Shown here: positions 32,482 to 44,780 of the stretch, in pieces | How positions within the stretch are numbered: the first letter of the stretch is position 1 | How the letters are laid out: each line of letters begins with the position of its first letter | Assembly (NCBI GenBank): GCA_963978895.1 | Contig: OZ022242.1 | Span: 1,991,598-2,055,597 of the forward strand | Reading direction: 5' to 3' | DNA length: 64,000 bases | Source of the DNA: Erpobdella octoculata | Lineage: Eukaryota > Annelida > Clitellata > Hirudinida > Erpobdellidae | Notes under the pieces: model-generated | What the model saw: the letters and a program-made list of their open reading frames with translations, nothing else | Told to the model about the DNA's origin: nothing | Database searches by the model: none | Program-made: the position numbers and the translations under genes

Positions 32482-33600
32482 ATGCGTAAGGAATAAGGTT
32501 CAACAAAATTTGATCGTTAAGAGTATTTATATTATATCCTCTTCCTCCCCTACCAACATCGGCGTAGGGAGAATTTATGCGGTGGGGGGAGGCAAGGCTG
32601 ATGTCTGTCCGACAAAAATTGAAATTCAATTTAAAAAAAACTTTTTCATTTTTCTTTCCAAAAAACCTGATGACCGGGGGGGGGGTAGTGGGAGATACTT
32701 TTATAACAAAGATTTTCGAAACCTTTTTTCATGTTTACTCGCAAAAAAAACTTGATGACCTGGGTGGAGGGGGTACTCCCGGGTACTCCGAAATTCCGAG
32801 ATACTATTCTTAAAAATGTTCGATTTCTCGAAATCCTCTTCTGATTTTTCTTCTGCTATGCCCGAAAAACTACTTAACCACTCAAACTGGGAGGCGTTTG
32901 CCCTTTTGCTTCCCGTCTCCTACGCCTATATCTACCTAGTTAATAATTAAGAGCTGCATCTTACTGATTTTTATAAATTCCATCTAGATTTTTAACTAAA
33001 GAAAGTAGGTAGGTCTTCAATTTTGGAGAGCCCCTCTAAGCCTTTTTTTGTTTCATTTCAATCATCATAGAAGGCAAGACAAAACAATCTGAAAAAAAGT
33101 GAAAAGATGGAATTGAACCCAAGTCAATGTCCTTGAACCTGTGGTTATAATGTTATCGCTAGCATCAAATTAATGGTCGGCTTGCAAGTGAGCGATTGGA
33201 AATATTAGATTCTTTAAAATTTCCCGACCTCTTGCGAATAAAATAAAAACACAGATTTTTTTTATAACGGTGTCGTGGTAATACTGTTACAACTGTTACG
33301 TATTACATTACTGTACATATTATTAATTATTTACATATTACAGGTCGATAGGCTTGGTGAAAGATAATGTATAGCACTACTATAAGATGAAGAGTTCGTG
33401 AGGCGATGGGACCAGCTGCCCTCTCTGGTCCAAGTTTTTTACCCTCCGGAGAAATTGTTCGTCCCCTTTCTTGGATAATTGTTTTTCCTCTCAGAAAAGT
33501 TCTTAAATAAAACATCTGTAAATCATTGTGCGTTTAAAAGTATGAAGTGAAATGTTATAAAAAAACATTAACAAGCCCCTGTTCTCAAACTCCTCATATG
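32482..33600. other. Repeat-like spacer
   Basis: G-rich phrases (CCGGGGGGGGGGTAGTGG near 32675, TGGGTGGAGGGGGTACTC near 32760) and a repeated phrase around TTTTCATTTTTC...AAACCTGATGACC suggest degraded mobile DNA. No gene recognised. Confidence 0.45.
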
Positions 33601-33604
33601 AACT

Positions 33605-33800
33605 TTGCTGCTGCTTGCTTATTTTGTTAGCTTGCTTGCTTACATGTTAGCTTGCTTGCTTGCACGTTAGCTTGCTTGCTTACTTGCTTGCTCACTTGTT
33701 AGTTTGCTTGCTTACTTGTTAGCTTGCTTGCTTACTAGCTTGCTCACTTGTTAGTTTGCTTGCTTACTTGTTAGCTTGCTTGCTTACTTGCTTATATGCT
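33605..33800. repeat. Tandem GCTTGCTTACTTGTTA repeat
   Basis: Alternating GCTTGCTT and ACTTGTTAG/TACATGTTAG units, about ten copies, irregular. Confidence 0.9.
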
Positions 33801-35541
33801 CACTTTCGTTTTTGTAGAAAAACCTTGGAAGTCGAAATTAACAAACTTCTTGTCATCCAATCAAACTGAAATTTAAATATAGACTCGCTCCTCTTAGACA
33901 TAACAATGTACCTATTTTATTGAATTTACAAAACTTAAAAACAATTATATTCTAACTTTTAATTTAAAAATATAAAAAACTTGCAAAAAACCTGATTTGT
34001 GTTATATTTATTTAATACCACGGTCTAAAAAAGTTAAAAAAAAGTGATTGACTTTTCGAGTGAGGTAGTATGAGTCTTAGTTGACAATAGTTGACCTGGA
34101 TTGTGTGTGATTAAAAATTTTGTCGCGGATTTTAACGGACATGTGAAGCTAAAGAATAGCGTATCATCAAAAAGGATTTGAAGTTTCCAATTTTTACTCT
34201 CTATTTTTCATTAATTTTTTTGAGTTGTTTTGGCATGGTCTATAGGAGATCAGATGTCATGGGATCAGTTAGTCCACGGGGTCGATAGTCTTGAGAGCAG
34301 TTGTCAGAGATCATTTGTCTTGAGATGATGTTGTCCTGAGATCGGTAGTCACTGACTAGACCGACTTATATCGCTCAAGTCCGCAGTTATATATATTTTT
34401 TGGCCATTGTAACCCCAAACCCCTATCAATCTTTCACTGAAATGTTAGAAAAGCTACGATTTTTTTTCGTTCATGAATTTTAATTAAATAAATCTCGCTC
34501 AACTGAGTACTTGTAGAGCTTAATTATTTTCATTTAAGGCATATAGTTTTTGAGGTTATTTGAAGGCCTTAGACAGTTAAGAAAGATGTCTGGTGTTTAA
34601 TGATCTTGCGAATCAAACCTTTTATTTTTATCTTGTACGTTGTGTGACCTATGTCGCTGGTTGACCTTACTAGTTGAAGGAAAGGTCGTAGAAATTACAT
34701 GGATACGATTTTTTAACTTTTTCCTGACATCTGGTGAACAGTCTATTTGTACGTAAAAAACGTTGCTAGAAGAAATCACAACCTTATAATCTCAATAAAG
34801 CTTGTTTGAAAGACCATTAATGTCAAATTAAAGTGCATTATTGTTGAATAATGCTATGACAAGCTATGGTTTATAATGTTACGGTAATATAATATTTATA
34901 GTGGCAAAACTAGACTAGGACTGTCAACACTCTAGTTTTAATTTGTACCTACACATTCAGAATTATAATAATTAGTTGGATTCGAGTAAATTATATATGT
35001 AATTAGATAGTTATCTGCACAGAGCATGGAAGACACTTGAAAACAAATTCGGCGACAAAAGATCTGTTTACAATTAAAAGATCAGGAGCGAAAAATCCAG
35101 CAGTGTGTTTTTTTGACTCTTAGTCAGGATCGCCGTGTATAGGCCGGTGAACCTCTGAACTTCAGTCCATTTAGCCTATTTATAAGATAAAAACCCCAGA
35201 GCAGAAAAGAATAAATTTAGAATTTATTGTATTATTTTTCTCTCTAAATATCGTAGAATCAGTTAAAAAATATCGAATAATTTATTAACTAGTCGTATTT
35301 AAGCAAAGGTTAACCCGTCCTACGTGAGCGAATGATGCACGGCATGTAGGTCGAGACTAGCATCGTGTTGTTGATTTATTTTATTTGAAGAAAGCAAACC
35401 GACCGAGCTTAGTTATCGTCTGCTCTTCTTTAGTTTAGTTTTTTTTATTACTGATTTAATTGCGTAAATATATTTATTTATAACTACTAAATTTATTCAT
35501 TCGCTTCCGTTGTCTATTTCGGCTGCGACATCATCGTCATC
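33801..35541. other. Region upstream of the ZIP gene
   Basis: Includes a diverged short repeat (33820-33960) and a degenerate array of GAGATCA..TGTC phrases at 34238-34360 that recalls the foldback at 53180-53465. The last ~200 bp before 35542 is probably promoter and 5' UTR; no TATA box could be assigned with confidence. Confidence 0.45.
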
Positions 35542-36933
35542 ATGGAGCGTTGGGTTGTTAAGATTTTCGCCCTCATTGGAACCTTCATTCTGCCATTTCT
35601 TAGCACCCTGCTACCGTATCGAGTTTCGGCATTCATCACCAAGAAAGGCGACTTCGGCAAGCGGGTTTTGAGCTACATGATGTGCTTCGGCGGCGGTATT
35701 TTCTTCGGAACCTACCTCCTTCACATGGGCCCTGAAGTACGCACGTTGCTCAACGATTCTCTCATGGTACCTTACAACATCACTTACCCAGTGCCCGATC
35801 TAATCACCGGCATAGGATTCTTCGTCGTACTCTTCGCAGAGAAGATCGTTCTGAACTGCAACAAGCGACGCCTGGCGAAGAAGCGACAGTCGCTCTGTCG
35901 CAACGACGCCGGGTCGCAGCGAGAGATCGCCAGTCCTCAGCCGACGGTCGTCCTGACGTGCACCAACCCGGAAAACGCTTGCGAGCCCTGCATCATGGGT
36001 CTGCCCTGCTCGGGCGACGACCAGGACCACGTGGTGGTGGAACATCGAGTGGACGAAACTGGTGCCGTCAAGCTTCTCGACGTCACAGACATTGAGGACT
36101 TGTCCAGCAAGCACCAACAGGGGAGCTGCGATTCCGACGCTTGTCCGTTTAAAGGTTCGGGAGATTGTTGTTGCGACGATCACACGAAGAAACTCGAGCT
36201 CAAACCGCGAGAAAAGCAGATTCTTCTCAACTCGAAAGTTGCAGAAGCCGAAAACGCGATCGATCGAGTTTCTGGCGGCCACAGACACTCCAATGACTTC
36301 AACCATCATCACCTCCACAAAAGCGTCAGCGGCAGTCTCCACTCCGCCGGCGGACACGGCCACAGTCACGGCGGGCTGATCGGAACCGGGGGACACAGCA
36401 CCCGCTCCATCGTTCTCATCCTTGCCCTCTCTCTTCACAGGATCTTCGAGGGCATGAGCGTCGGCCTCCAGATGTCCAACCAAGCCGTCATCCACCTTTT
36501 CCTCGCTGTAATGTGCCACGAGACCGTAATCGGGTTCAGCCTCGGCCTCCAGTTCGTCAAGTCCGGCCTCCTCCTGCGGAAGATGGTCGTCACGACTCTC
36601 ATCTGCTCGCTCATCATGCCTTTCGGCGTCGCCATAGGGACGATAATGACGGAGACGGGGCACCAGAGCAGGGAGCTCGACATGGCCAACGGCCTGCTCC
36701 AGGCGTTCGCCATGGGGACGTTCATCTACGTTACATTTTTCGAGATCTTGCACGAGGAGGTCGACGCGGAAGACACGAGCGTCGGAAAGATAATCTTCAT
36801 CGCCCTCGGGTTCGTCATGATGGCCTTGCTCACCCTCATCCCCGAGGAGGAACCTCTGGGTTCGGTGCATCCCACCTCCGCTTCCCCGTTCTCCGCCCTC
36901 TTTACGACCCCTGTCAACGTCACGGCCGCGTGA
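35542..36933 (+). CDS. ZIP-family (SLC39) zinc/metal ion transporter, ZIP1/2/3-type
   Basis: Imports zinc or related divalent metals into the cytosol across the plasma membrane. The uninterrupted frame encodes 463 residues. Three transmembrane segments lie near 6-26, 42-61 and 86-106. A long loop (about 107-285) follows, and five more segments lie near 288-310, 315-340, 346-368, 381-403 and 414-433. The loop is rich in Cys (CTNPENACEPC, CDSDACPFKGSGDCCC) and His, including HHHLH and GGHGHSHGG at about 270-278, the usual metal-binding loop. The metal-site helices carry H299..E303 (SLHRIFEGMSVGLQ) and H326-E327 (CHETVIGFSLGLQ). The start at MERWVVKIF fits: hydrophobic helix 1 follows at once. 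No intron is needed, unlike the other genes here; an intron in the 5' UTR is possible. Its GC-rich codons stand out from the AT-rich flanks, as in the other coding exons. Assignment to ZIP1, 2 or 3 needs a phylogeny. Confidence 0.92.
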   Translation: MERWVVKIFALIGTFILPFLSTLLPYRVSAFITKKGDFGKRVLSYMMCFGGGIFFGTYLLHMGPEVRTLLNDSLMVPYNITYPVPDLITGIGFFVVLFAEKIVLNCNKRRLAKKRQSLCRNDAGSQREIASPQPTVVLTCTNPENACEPCIMGLPCSGDDQDHVVVEHRVDETGAVKLLDVTDIEDLSSKHQQGSCDSDACPFKGSGDCCCDDHTKKLELKPREKQILLNSKVAEAENAIDRVSGGHRHSNDFNHHHLHKSVSGSLHSAGGHGHSHGGLIGTGGHSTRSIVLILALSLHRIFEGMSVGLQMSNQAVIHLFLAVMCHETVIGFSLGLQFVKSGLLLRKMVVTTLICSLIMPFGVAIGTIMTETGHQSRELDMANGLLQAFAMGTFIYVTFFEILHEEVDAEDTSVGKIIFIALGFVMMALLTLIPEEEPLGSVHPTSASPFSALFTTPVNVTAA

Positions 36934-38390
36934 GGGCTACGACGACGAGATTCCGCCTGCGAGAGAGAGAGTGCGGCAAGGCGATTTCATCTGTTTTTTT
37001 TTTTTTCAAGTTTTCGTATTTTGCTTTACAGCCTTGATATGTCAAAGATTTTCTAGGATCAATATTTTAATCCGAGGGGTAATATAAAAAAGAGACGTGT
37101 TACTTTTTTTTTAATGGTTTTTTCGTTTTAGTGATGCATTTGGTCTCGTTGTAATTCTTTCCGTTCCAGGCCTGATGCACGATATAAATCTGTCGCGTTA
37201 TTTTTTTTTTTACACCAAAGTATGCTCGTATTTTAGTAACAATATCAACAGAGATGCCCTACATTAATACTTTGAACAAAGTAATTTTTTCTTTAAATTC
37301 TGGGTTCTCGATTTTCGTAACACTCTGATGGATTAGTTAAGGCGATGAAAGCTCAAAGTTTCTGTAAAAAGTTGTTGTTAGTTTTAATTTAGAAATGTTT
37401 TTTTCTTTTATAAATAATTTTTGGTTTATATGACAAATAATCAGAATTTATTTTTATCGTTAACGTTAGTAGTTGTCGTCTTGCGTGTTGAGTTTTTTTT
37501 TTTAGAATTTCAACGTCGGAAAGACACGTGGCGATTATTTATTCGAGTTTTTTGTTCTTTTAGTTACGACATTCAGTGTTTTGTTGTTGTTGTTGATGCG
37601 ATCGATGTTGAATATTTTGTTGTGTTTGTCATTGTTTGCCAATCGAGAAAACTTCACCGGTAGATTTTCGACGTTCGTAATTTGGTCTCGTTTTTTTTTT
37701 GCTGCTGTTTTTTTTCCCATCCACGTACAGTTTTGTGCACATGTCGCTTTGTGCATCCCACCTGCGATGCGCTTTCGCCGCGCCTGCCGTCGTTTGGCAG
37801 AATTCGTCTCGCAAATAGCACGCGCGTGTGTTGTTGTCACAGTATCGTGGATGTTATTACTTCGTATTACACATTCGGTCTTAACATCTTTTTGAAACTT
37901 ACGGACTTTTTCTCGACTCGACGGTTGTCATCTTCCGGTCAAAGCATCGCCGTCACCGAACTCATCTTCACGTCACTGATATGTTCTTCTAATCTTCTGC
38001 TAATCAACCGAGTAATTAGGTCGAGTTCTGTTATAGTCGAAAAAACTTTCTTTTTTTTTTCTGACGCCCGTGCCGACTACGTTAGGATTTCTTGAATGTC
38101 ATATCAGCTTAAACGTGAGGTAGCGTCTTTATCGCAATGCATCGAAACTCTGGATTGTTTATTTACGAAGCCAGTCTGATAGTTGAACGTCGCGGCACTT
38201 GGCGTTCTCTTCAGTCACCTCTCCGAGAGAGTTTCGGTCGAGAACGACCCAAGGTCAACGACGAGTGAAGAAGCTTTTTTTTGCATTTTCGACTCGATAA
38301 TCGACGTCGTAGGTGTTATGTTGTTGTTGTTGTGTCGTCGTCGTCGTACACACGGAAATGTAAATGATTTCTCGTATGTAAATAAATTGA
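36934..38390 (+). other. Probable 3' UTR of the ZIP gene
   Basis: U-rich transcript-like sequence with many poly-T runs, no coding similarity, ending near an AATAAA at 38381-38386. Another AATAAA cluster is at about 38718-38730. Short open frames here are not genes. Confidence 0.5.
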
Positions 38391-38513
38391 CTTTTTTTTA
38401 TTTAATTCGCATTTGTTTTGTCTTTTCTCTTAAACGCATTCGAGGTCGTAGTTCGAGGATTTAATTATTTAATCATCAAAAAGTAGCACGATCAAATCAA
38501 GTGACCGCTGCGG

Positions 38514-38600
38514 GAGAAAGTGCCGGATGCACTCTTCTGCAATCGTTGAAAGAGTGCCGGATGCACTCTTCTGCAATCGTTGAAAGAGTGCCGGACGACG
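38514..38600. repeat. 34-bp direct duplication
   Basis: GAGTGCCGGATGCACTCTTC then TGCAATCGTTGAAA is present twice back to back with a partial third copy (GAGTGCCGGACG). Confidence 0.9.
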
Positions 38601-39396
38601 ACTTACTGTTGGCCCGGTCGGTCCGGCATTTCTTGATGAATTATTTTTACTTGTTTGCGATCATTCTGGCTCACTGGTGGTGCTTGGTTTAATTCTGTGC
38701 AAGCAAATAAGTAGCTTTAAATAAATAAATAGGTAAAAGTTATGATTGGTTGCCAAATAATTTCATCTAGCAGAGTCCAAATGGAATTGAGTAGTAGAAA
38801 TAACAATTTTAATGGTCGTCTTGTTATTTAACGTCTGAGGTTGTAAACGTTTTCGATTGGGCGCTGGTAGAAAGCTGGTTTTGTTTCGTTTGACCTCTTC
38901 TCTGACCTTCAACTTTGTTGTATTGATTTTGTTTTTGTGTTTTACGAATGAAGGAGCGAGTGAACTTGAATCAGAAAAGGAGAGAGAGAAAGAAAGAGAG
39001 ATGTGATGAGAAAAAAAGAGAGGGATAATTGCAAAAAAGGTTAAATTTTGCAAGGAATGTTTTCATAATAATAATTGCTAATTTCATTCAAAAACTACTT
39101 TGTGGTATTTGGCGAAATGTGGGAATATTTGAGAAAAGGAAGTCAATGCAATTTAATACGATTGAATTTTTGATCTTCTGATACTTCCTGAACAATAAAA
39201 CATTTTCAATGTGAACTTTTACGAGCTTTTATGTGGGGGCGGGGAAAAACGATTTTGTAAACTTGTTGAGTGTACAGTCGTTTTGTATATTACTTAAATG
39301 TAAATGAATGACTGAATTGTCTGGTGCTGTCGTGGCTTGGTCATTCTTGTTTAAACCTGTGTAGATTGCCATGCATAAGGTTTTATGTTGCCTTTC
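38600..39396. other. Spacer without recognisable gene
   Basis: AT-rich; GA-rich patch at 38975-39025. Nothing else recognised. Confidence 0.5.
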
Positions 39397-39509
<113 letters not shown>

Positions 39510-39840
39510 CTTCTCTCATTTTTATAAGTTTTCAACTGATCTTTAATTAGTAATGAGTTTTTACTGAAACCGATATCTTTCTTTCTTTTTTTTCTCTTTC
39601 TTTCTCTCCATTTCTCATTCCATCCTAATGAATATTCATTGATAGCTCCCAAGTTTTATTTTTTAATTTTAACTGCTAGTTCTGACTAAATTTAATTTTT
39701 TTTCTTCTGTCTTGGTGCGAGGAGCGTATTAATTAAGACTACAAGTTGAGTAGAATGCGGTTTTGTATGTTTGCATTTAAGTGTGGTTGTTTTTCTCTTT
39801 CCATATATATGGCTGAATTAGCCGTTTGGTAGGATTGACG

Positions 39841-39995
39841 GATAACGGTAGTGATGATGATGATAGTGATTGTAAGGATAGTGATGATAGTGATTGTAAG
39901 GATGATCATAATGATAGTGATTGTAAGGATGATAATGATAGTGATTGTAATGATGATGATGATGAATGTAATGATGATGATGATAGTGATAGAAT
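39841..39995. repeat. GATGATAGTGATTGTAAG tandem repeat
   Basis: Imperfect 18- to 24-bp units of GATGATAGTGATTGTAAG. It yields an artefactual Asp/Ser-rich frame. Confidence 0.85.
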
Positions 39996-39999
39996 CGTT

Positions 40000-40684
40000 T
40001 ATTTATTTATTGATTTCGGCAGTTGCGATTCTAAACTGCGTAGTTCTCATCTTTGCACTTGGAACGTAGATTTTGATCGCCAGAGAGGTTGACACACAAA
40101 CGCAGCCATCGCACACCACAATCATCATCATTACCATCATCATCATCATTACCGCAACTGAGAAGAATACACTAGCATCATAAATGCATTAACTAAATTA
40201 CATTACAATGGTGATATTATAACTGTAATCACGATTATCATCATCATCATCATAGCCTTGGTCATTCATCTTAATCATGACTTTCCCTGTCATATGCGTA
40301 CAACGTAATACTTATTGATGACGTATAAAAGTTACTGTGTGCCAGTGTACATGTATGTCTTGTACAGTATAAAAGTTACATGTAGTTATTACACTGTGTG
40401 CTAGTGTACAGTATAACAGTTACATGTAGGTATAGTATTATTACACTATGTGATACTGTACATATATGTACATATATGTCGTGTACTATTTAACTGGGAC
40501 CCGGAGCGCATCATCATCATGTGCCCTTCGGTTCAAGCTTATTATTGTCATTTGCAGTACAAGAAGGTTAGTAAGGAGGAGCATTTTCGTGTACTTGTCG
40601 ATTATTTTCGATTCATCTACAGTCCTACGGATTCGAATCTATGATTGTGCGGTGTAATCGATCTTTTCAATCACATGATCACCC

Positions 40685-40688
<4 letters not shown>
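40000..40688. other. Spacer with short repeats
   Basis: (ATC)n patches at 40120-40150 and 40235-40255. A phrase (GTGTGCTAGTGTACAGTATA, then AAGTTACATGTAG) recurs imperfectly three times at 40320-40470. No gene recognised. Confidence 0.5.
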
Positions 40689-40744
<56 letters not shown>

Positions 40745-40752
40745 CTCTTTCT
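40689..40752. repeat. (CT)n microsatellite
   Basis: About 55 bp of uninterrupted CT, then CGCTCTCTTTCTC. Confidence 0.97.
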
Positions 40753-41056
40753 CTTTACTCTCATCTCTATTTAACTCATCAACATGCGATTTCTTCATCA
40801 TTTTCTTCCCGTGAACTCAGTACAGAGTACTAGTTTCGTCCACTTTGCTTGCCTGTTTGTATGCTTCTTTGTACGTCTGTCTGTACGTTTGTGTACTTTT
40901 TCTAGCTTTTAGTATGATTTTTTTGCGACCAGAAATGCATATATATATATATAGATTCGATATTTTTTTGATAATTATCGCATTCGAAACTTAGTTGGAT
41001 AGTTTGATTAAAAGAGTATTTCATATGTACGTTAACAACTATGTGTGGCTATTGGA

Positions 41057-41058
<2 letters not shown>

Positions 41059-41114
<56 letters not shown>

Positions 41115-41129
41115 ATTATTATTATTATA

Positions 41130-41173
<44 letters not shown>

Positions 41174-41180
41174 CATTACC
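41059..41180. repeat. (ATT)n microsatellite
   Basis: About 120 bp of ATT repeat with two ATAATT interruptions. Confidence 0.97.
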
Positions 41181-41759
41181 ACCCCATCATCATTATCATG
41201 AGTCACATCAATCTAATTTGCATCTTCATCAACCACGCAGGTGTTTATATAATTATAATTTGCAATCATCATATTCACATATGTAATTTAAAATCTATAA
41301 ACATCTCACAACAAATCCTTCCTTAAAGAAAGTTTCATCAAATGCTTTTTTTTAAATTTTAAACATCTCGTGTGTATTTGTTTACATAGATGCTTTGAGA
41401 AAAAAAAACGATATTTGTTTTTGCTCGTTTGTTTATGTCTGTTAGAATTTAAGTTCTTTGGCTCTCTGGTTGTACTTCGAAGGTAATTAGTAATTACTAA
41501 TTACGAATTTCTTTGGAAGTTTTTTGTAGAGATTTTTTTTATTGAATATTATTAATTATATATTCCGATTTTATCCGGTACGTTCGATAGAATGAACAAT
41601 CAGATATTTGTTGTCGCTTTGTTAAAAATAAATAAATGATTATAACGTCTAATAAATCTAATGAAGATGAGTTGCAGTTTGTTTTATATTAAAACTAACA
41701 CTACTGTTACTACTTTACTAATACTACTACTACAACTACTGCTGCTAGTGGCTGGCAGT

Positions 41760-41773
41760 GGCTGCTACTATTT

Positions 41774-41808
<35 letters not shown>

Positions 41809-41881
41809 GGTACTACTACTACTACTACTACTACTTCTACTACTACTACTACTACTACTACTACTAATAATAATAATAATA

Positions 41882-41913
<32 letters not shown>

Positions 41914-41926
41914 TACTACTACTACA

Positions 41927-41985
<59 letters not shown>

Positions 41986-41992
41986 CACTTTT
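41760..41992. repeat. (ACT)n microsatellite
   Basis: About 230 bp of ACT repeat with a short AAT block near 41865-41880 and a few CTT variants. Confidence 0.97.
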
Positions 41993-42129
41993 TAAATTTT
42001 TTAATCTTGTAGTTTTTTTAACATACAGACAATATGGTTAACAATAAAACATATTACAGCTGAAAATCATGGGCATCCTTATATAACATGATGATACCCT
42101 AGCTAAAAATTAACTCACATTATATAGTC

Positions 42130-42450
42130 CAGTTCCTTATGTTTTTTTTTATTAAATGCTTTTATTTAACTTCACTCGTCTCTCTGTTTGTTTGTTTGTG
42201 GTGATCAAATCTTAGAAACAAAAATTCACCCACTTTTCGACCACCTAGAGCTCTAAAACTTTCAGGAAAGCTTTATTCTGGATGACAATGCATGAATTGA
42301 ATGTTTCCGACATGAATTAGGCCTTAAATCAATTAAAATTAATCAAATTTGATTTTTGTACAAGATTGAGCGTAACGGTTGTTTTAGATTCAAAAGTTCG
42401 TTGACTCAGATAAAAATATAAAAAAATTATTTTTTAATCTTTTCTTGTTA
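42130..42450 (-). mobile_element. Interspersed repeat family C, copy 2
   Basis: Reverse complement of the element at 31425-31795 with the same ends (TTTTTATTAAATGCTTTTAT on the plus strand here). Lacks the ~70-bp internal block of the other copy. Confidence 0.8.
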
Positions 42451-42904
42451 AATTTGCATTTAAATGTGTGTGTAGGCCTGTGTGTGTCCGTGTGTTTATT
42501 TGTACCCGTGCGTGAACCTAGTCTTTTTCACCTTCAACCTCTACTCTAAGGATGAGAAGAGGTCAGAAGATGTGCTAAGAATAGCATCAGCAAAGGAAAC
42601 GAAACTTATCGTGCAAGGTTATTATTACTATTAGGAAGAACGTATTACATGAAATTATAATATATATATATAGGTCTAATAGGAAACATAACTATTTCTG
42701 ACCATTGATCATTAAGTACAAATTAACTGAATCAGTATTTATTATCAGTAAGAAATTAGTAGTTTTCCAGAATGAAACCGATTTTTTTCCGCCGGGTACG
42801 TGTTTACACTTTATGTTCATACGACCTTTACCTATCCATTTTTGGTGTCACGTGGTATTTTTCTTTAACTTGCTGCTTGATGTGATGACGATTGTGCTTG
42901 CAAT

Positions 42905-42917
42905 GAGGTGATGATGG

Positions 42918-43010
<93 letters not shown>

Positions 43011-43142
43011 CGGGCGCGTTGTTAAATTGCTCGCGATGATGATGGCAATGATGGTGATGGTTATGATGGTGGTGATGATGATGATGATGGTTATGATGGT
43101 GGTGCTGATGATGATATTGATGATGATGGTAGATGTTGTGGT
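42905..43142. repeat. (GAT)n microsatellite containing a duplicated 24-bp unique motif
   Basis: Pure GAT repeat about 42920-43010, then GGGCGCGTTGTTAAATTGCT continuing CGCG, then degenerate GATGGTGAT repeats. The same 24-bp motif reappears directly after the repeat at about 43157-43180. Confidence 0.9.
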
Positions 43143-43477
43143 GGCCCACCACTGGTGGGCGCGTTGTTAAATTGCTCGCGCTAGTGAATCTGGGTGAACG
43201 ACAACCATTATTTCATTGTCAGCGTAGTTAGTAGTAGTTACTTCCTAAAACACTGTTAGTAAGATGTAAGATAGCAATGATTGTGACGTACTATCTTAAG
43301 TAGCATTTCATTTTTACCTCAATTAATCTCGAAACATATATAGTTGTTGGCGACACCTATGAATTTCTTGAAAACCATGCTGTAAGATAAGTTGAAGTTT
43401 TTATCTGCTCACTGACTTAAATGTTCCCCGTAATTTCGTAAAATTAAATTAAAATGTCCACTTTCATTCGGCCAAAA

Positions 43478-44064
43478 TTATAAGATTTGAAATATAAAAA
43501 AGTTAGAACTTGTAATATAAAAAAGTTAGAACTTGTAATATAAAAAAGTTAGAACTTGTAATATAAACAAGTTAGAACTTGTAATATAAACAAGTTAGAA
43601 CTTGTAATATAAAAAAGTTAGAACTTGTAATATAATAAAGTTAGAACTTGTAATATAAAAAAGTTAGAACTTGTAATATAAAAAAGTTAGAACTTGTAAT
43701 ATAAACAAGTTAGAACTTGTAATATAAAAAAGTTAGAACTTGTAATATAATAAAGTTAGAACTTGTAATATAAAAAAGTTAGAACTTGTAATATAAAAAA
43801 GTTAGAACTTGTAATATAAAAAAGTTAGAACTTGTAATATAAAAAAGTTAGAACTTGTAATATAAAAAAGTTAGAACTTGTAATATAAAAAAGTTAGAAC
43901 TTGTAATATAAAAAAGTTAGAACTTGTAATATAAAAAAGTTAGAACTTGTAATATAAAAAAGTTAGAACTTGTAATATAAAAAAGTTAGAACTTGTAATA
44001 TAAAAAAGTTAGAACTTGTAATATAAAAAAGTTAGAACTTGTAATATAAAAAAGTTAGAACTTG
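43478..44064 (+). repeat. 23-bp satellite expanded from a single-copy motif of the U4 unit
   Basis: About 25 copies of GTTAGAACTTGTAATATAAA plus AAA, the last copies identical, with occasional AACAA or TAA variants. In the other units the same place holds one copy (near 45300: GAATAATGAAAAGAGTTAAA then ACTAGTTCAGAAAG), so the array arose inside this unit after duplication. Confidence 0.95.
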
Positions 44065-44083
44065 TTCAGAAAGCTTCAAAGGA

Positions 44084-44180
44084 TTCAAATAAAGAATGTC
44101 AAAACAATGCGTTTATGTTTTTTGAAAAACACCATGGCCAGGTGACCCGATTCTACATATAGGTTTTTAGTGGCACCGCA
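44084..44180 (+). promoter_or_regulatory. Orphan U4 promoter (no U4 gene follows)
   Basis: Carries the whole upstream block of the U4 genes (AATGTCAAAACAATGCGTTT, ACACCATGGCCAGGTGACCC, GATTCTACATATAGGTTTTT). About 56 nt after CACCATGG, where U4 should start, the sequence is CATTGTCTGTCCGCGAATT and not U4. A weaker echo (CACCATGCACCCGATTCATC) follows at about 44225. Confidence 0.8.
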
Positions 44181-44558
44181 TTGTCTGTCCGCGAATTATG
44201 TGAGTTGGTGTGTTTTTGAACATGCACCATGCACCCGATTCATCATATATTACCACCTAGCGAAAAATTTATAAGATTTTAAATTAAACGGGTTAATGTT
44301 TGCACCTAGCCAAAAAATCTCAAATGCTTACAAAATTTCACCCATCCAATAGGAAAAGTAGAAAATAATTTTTACATCATAAAAAATACATTTAAAAAAA
44401 CACCGTTTTTCTTTCGCCCTGAAAACTATAAAATAATATTTCTATAATTCATATACAACCAAAAACGTTGCGGGCGCATATAGGCTACAACATCAAAACT
44501 TTTATCCATGTTTTCAACTATAATGACGATGAAAGTTTTTGTCGTCATTTATTCTCAC

Positions 44559-44780
44559 CATGGATATCCACAACCTAATAAAATAGGCCTAAACGGTACG
44601 ACTAGTTAAGCCAAGACTAGTTATGTCAAGATTTCTACAAGTGTGACATACCTTCTAACGATACTTGTAATTGCTACATCAATTAGTTCATTATCAGGAC
44701 GTAACTAGCAATAACACAGTAGGCCTAAATAAGTATTTTTATTAGGTTGTGGATCCATATGTTATATCAAGATATCCATG
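44559..44780. mobile_element. 222-bp MITE with CATGGATATC ends and 8-bp TSD
   Basis: Terminal inverted repeat CATGGATATC / GATATCCATG, flanked by ATTCTCAC on both sides (44551-44558, 44781-44788). A second internal inverted pair is GGATATCCACAACCTAATAA versus the reverse complement near 44735-44756. The paralogous site near 46020-46045 (GTCGTCATTCATTCTCATAA) lacks the element. CATG ends with an 8-bp duplication fit P-type or hAT-type transposons; the family is inference. Confidence 0.88.

Noticed and set aside
35800..36870. Long minus-strand frame opposite the ZIP gene
   Set aside because: Shadow of the GC-rich ZIP coding sequence; composition is typical of an antisense frame and no family is recognisable.
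41045..42012. Tyr-, Ile-, Val- or Thr-rich frames
   Set aside because: ATT and ACT microsatellites.
42865..43152. His-rich minus-strand frame
   Set aside because: GAT repeat translated on the opposite strand.
43478..44064. CRISPR-like array
   Set aside because: Direct tandem satellite without spacers in a eukaryotic genome.
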